This document shows positions 41,460 through 42,173 of a DNA stretch of 42,173 nucleotides, piece by piece (the first letter of the stretch is position 1; every line of letters begins with the position of its first letter). Below the pieces are notes generated by a model. That model was given only the letters and a program-made list of their open reading frames with translations, was not told where the DNA came from and searched no databases. Origin of the DNA: RH-chloro-G1 sp003670575 (lineage in GTDB: Bacteria > Chloroflexota > Dehalococcoidia > UBA2979); assembly GCA_947499615.1 (NCBI GenBank), contig CANMOP010000018.1, forward strand, positions 1-42,173. The letters run 5' to 3'. A program made the translations under genes and the position numbers.

Positions 41460-42173
41460 CTACGATTGCTGGCGTCCCGCGATATACCGCCCCGCTCCTG
41501 CCAGACCTCCCGCGCCCACCAGCAGGCTCACGAGCAGCATCAGCGGCCGGGAATTGCCCTGCACGCCGGCGTTTCCGGTCGCGGGTGGTCGTGGAGTCGG
41601 TTGCACGCCAACGGCTGACAGCACGGTCAACCGGGTCGTCGTGCACGCTCCCGCGCACATCGTGGCGATCGTCGTCGTCTCGGTCGTCGTGGTCGTCGTG
41701 GTCGTCGTGGTCGTCGTGGTGCACGGTCCCATGCACACAGTCGTTTCGATACACGATCCCAGGCACGGCGGCGTCTTGGGAGGACAGTTACCGACGCAGT
41801 CCGTCGCCGTAGTGCACAGACCCACGCAGCCCGTTGCGGTCGTCGTGACACACGAGTCCACGCAGCTCGTCGTCGTTGTGCAGGAGACCATGCAGACGGT
41901 CGGTGGCACGGTGCACTGCCCCACGCACGTCGGCGGTGGGGTCGCGGTTGGGGTCGTCGTCGCGGTCGGGGTCGGTGGACACGGCAGATGCAGAATGGGT
42001 GAGCGGATCGCGCCGCCTGGGCCGCCTGGGCCGCCTGCGCCGCCTGCGCCGCCTGCGCCGCCTGCGCCGCCTGGGCTACCGGCACCGGCACCGGCACCAC
42101 CAGTGCCGCTGCCGGCCCCTCCCGCCAGGCATTCGGTCGGGGTTGCGGTGGCCGTTGCCGTTGCCGTTGGTGT
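41460..42173 (-). CDS. Cys/Thr-rich repeat surface protein with C-terminal anchor (5'-truncated by the window)
   Basis: The frame is open from the window edge (42173) to the TAG-type stop at 41460, ~237 codons, so the N-terminus is missing. In N-to-C order it has Thr-Ala repeats, a Gly-Gly-X region (about GGAGGAGGAGGAGGPGGP), a Pro/Thr linker, then eight CxxxC modules (CVGQC, CMVSC, CVDSC, CVGLC, CVGNC, CLGSC, CMGPC, CAGAC) separated by 5-7 residues, except before the last where a 13-Thr run intervenes. The C-terminus has PPATG, a hydrophobic helix (LMLLVSLLVGAGGLAGAG) and a short basic tail, like a sortase signal. Probably an exposed stalk or coat protein; family unknown. A GTG at 41924 is not a likely start. 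Confidence 0.8.
   Translation of the reverse strand, partial: TPTATATATATPTECLAGGAGSGTGGAGAGAGSPGGAGGAGGAGGAGGPGGPGGAIRSPILHLPCPPTPTATTTPTATPPPTCVGQCTVPPTVCMVSCTTTTSCVDSCVTTTATGCVGLCTTATDCVGNCPPKTPPCLGSCIETTVCMGPCTTTTTTTTTTTTTETTTIATMCAGACTTTRLTVLSAVGVQPTPRPPATGNAGVQGNSRPLMLLVSLLVGAGGLAGAGRYIAGRQQS
41682..41720. repeat. 9-bp tandem repeat coding poly-Thr
   Basis: Four copies of GGTCGTCGT plus GGT encode 13 consecutive Thr codons (ACC/ACG) of the Cys-rich protein on the minus strand. Confidence 0.9.
42012..42074. repeat. 9-bp tandem repeat coding Gly-Gly-X
   Basis: Seven copies of GCCGCCTGS (S = G or C) encode Gly-Gly-Ala/Pro triplets of the Cys-rich protein. Length-variable coding repeat rather than a CRISPR. 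Confidence 0.9.

Noticed and set aside
42012..42074. Regular 9-bp repeats resembling a short CRISPR-like array
   Set aside because: No spacers, unit far too short, and the repeats keep the coding frame of the Cys-rich protein.

Overview
This is a 42.2-kb, high-GC chromosomal window that is gene-dense and consists mostly of housekeeping operons. I saw no rRNA or tRNA gene, CRISPR array, insertion sequence, prophage or plasmid gene. The gene complement (split transketolase, paired MoxR/DUF58 modules, PdxS/PdxT, an R3H-type ATPase, a Gram-positive-type SOS box, a sortase-like C-terminal anchor) fits a Chloroflexota bacterium, perhaps Thermomicrobia-like. That placement is an inference from gene content and protein style, not from a marker-gene tree.

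Layout. 0.1-3.7 kb (+): secE-nusG-rplK-rplA-(L10 leader/attenuator)-rplJ-rplL, closed by a strong terminator; rpoBC does not follow. 3.8-5.7 kb (+): a zinc-finger/TM/LysM protein, a small membrane protein and RadC. 5.7-6.8 kb (-): an exported M23 peptidase. 6.9-11.5 kb (+): MoxR1-DUF58-transglutaminase-like membrane protein. 11.5-17.2 kb (-): a second, convergent MoxR2-DUF58-BatD-BatA-BatB/C set. 17.3-23.4 kb (-): thrB, lysC and dnaE. 23.5-24.7 kb (+): a thiolase. 24.8-30.1 kb (-): a six-gene operon pdxS-pdxT-GNAT-R3H ATPase-tmk-zinc-ribbon protein. 30.3-33.7 kb (+): small membrane protein, Usp, two TrkA-type RCK proteins, pheA and an Fpg/Nei glycosylase. 33.8-38.9 kb (mixed): hypotheticals, HNH nuclease, CvpA, a minimal metallopeptidase and glycerate kinase. 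39.1-41.2 kb (+): a small zinc-ribbon gene with an SOS-like operator, then transketolase N and C halves. 41.5 kb to the edge (-): the 3' part of a Cys/Thr/Gly-repeat surface-protein gene.

How the genes work together. The two MoxR modules look like envelope or complex-maturation systems: AAA+ chaperone, DUF58 partner, then membrane VWA/TPR or transglutaminase-fold effectors. ThrB and LysC belong to the aspartate pathway, PdxS/PdxT make pyridoxal 5'-phosphate, PheA leads to phenylalanine, and transketolase plus glycerate kinase serve central carbon metabolism.

Most notable observations: (i) the transglutaminase-fold protein has lost all three catalytic residues (Cys to Phe, His to Trp, Asp to Asn); (ii) a 56-residue zinc-ribbon protein resembling the C-terminal tail of B12-dependent ribonucleotide reductase sits behind a good promoter and a GAAC-N4-GTTC SOS-type box; (iii) a surface protein carries eight CxxxC modules, Gly-Gly-X and poly-Thr tracts and a sortase-like tail; (iv) two genes (nusG and the R3H ATPase) have strong Shine-Dalgarno sequences but no ATG/GTG/TTG at the right distance, suggesting CTG and ATC starts; (v) PdxS has an unusual basic low-complexity N-terminal extension.
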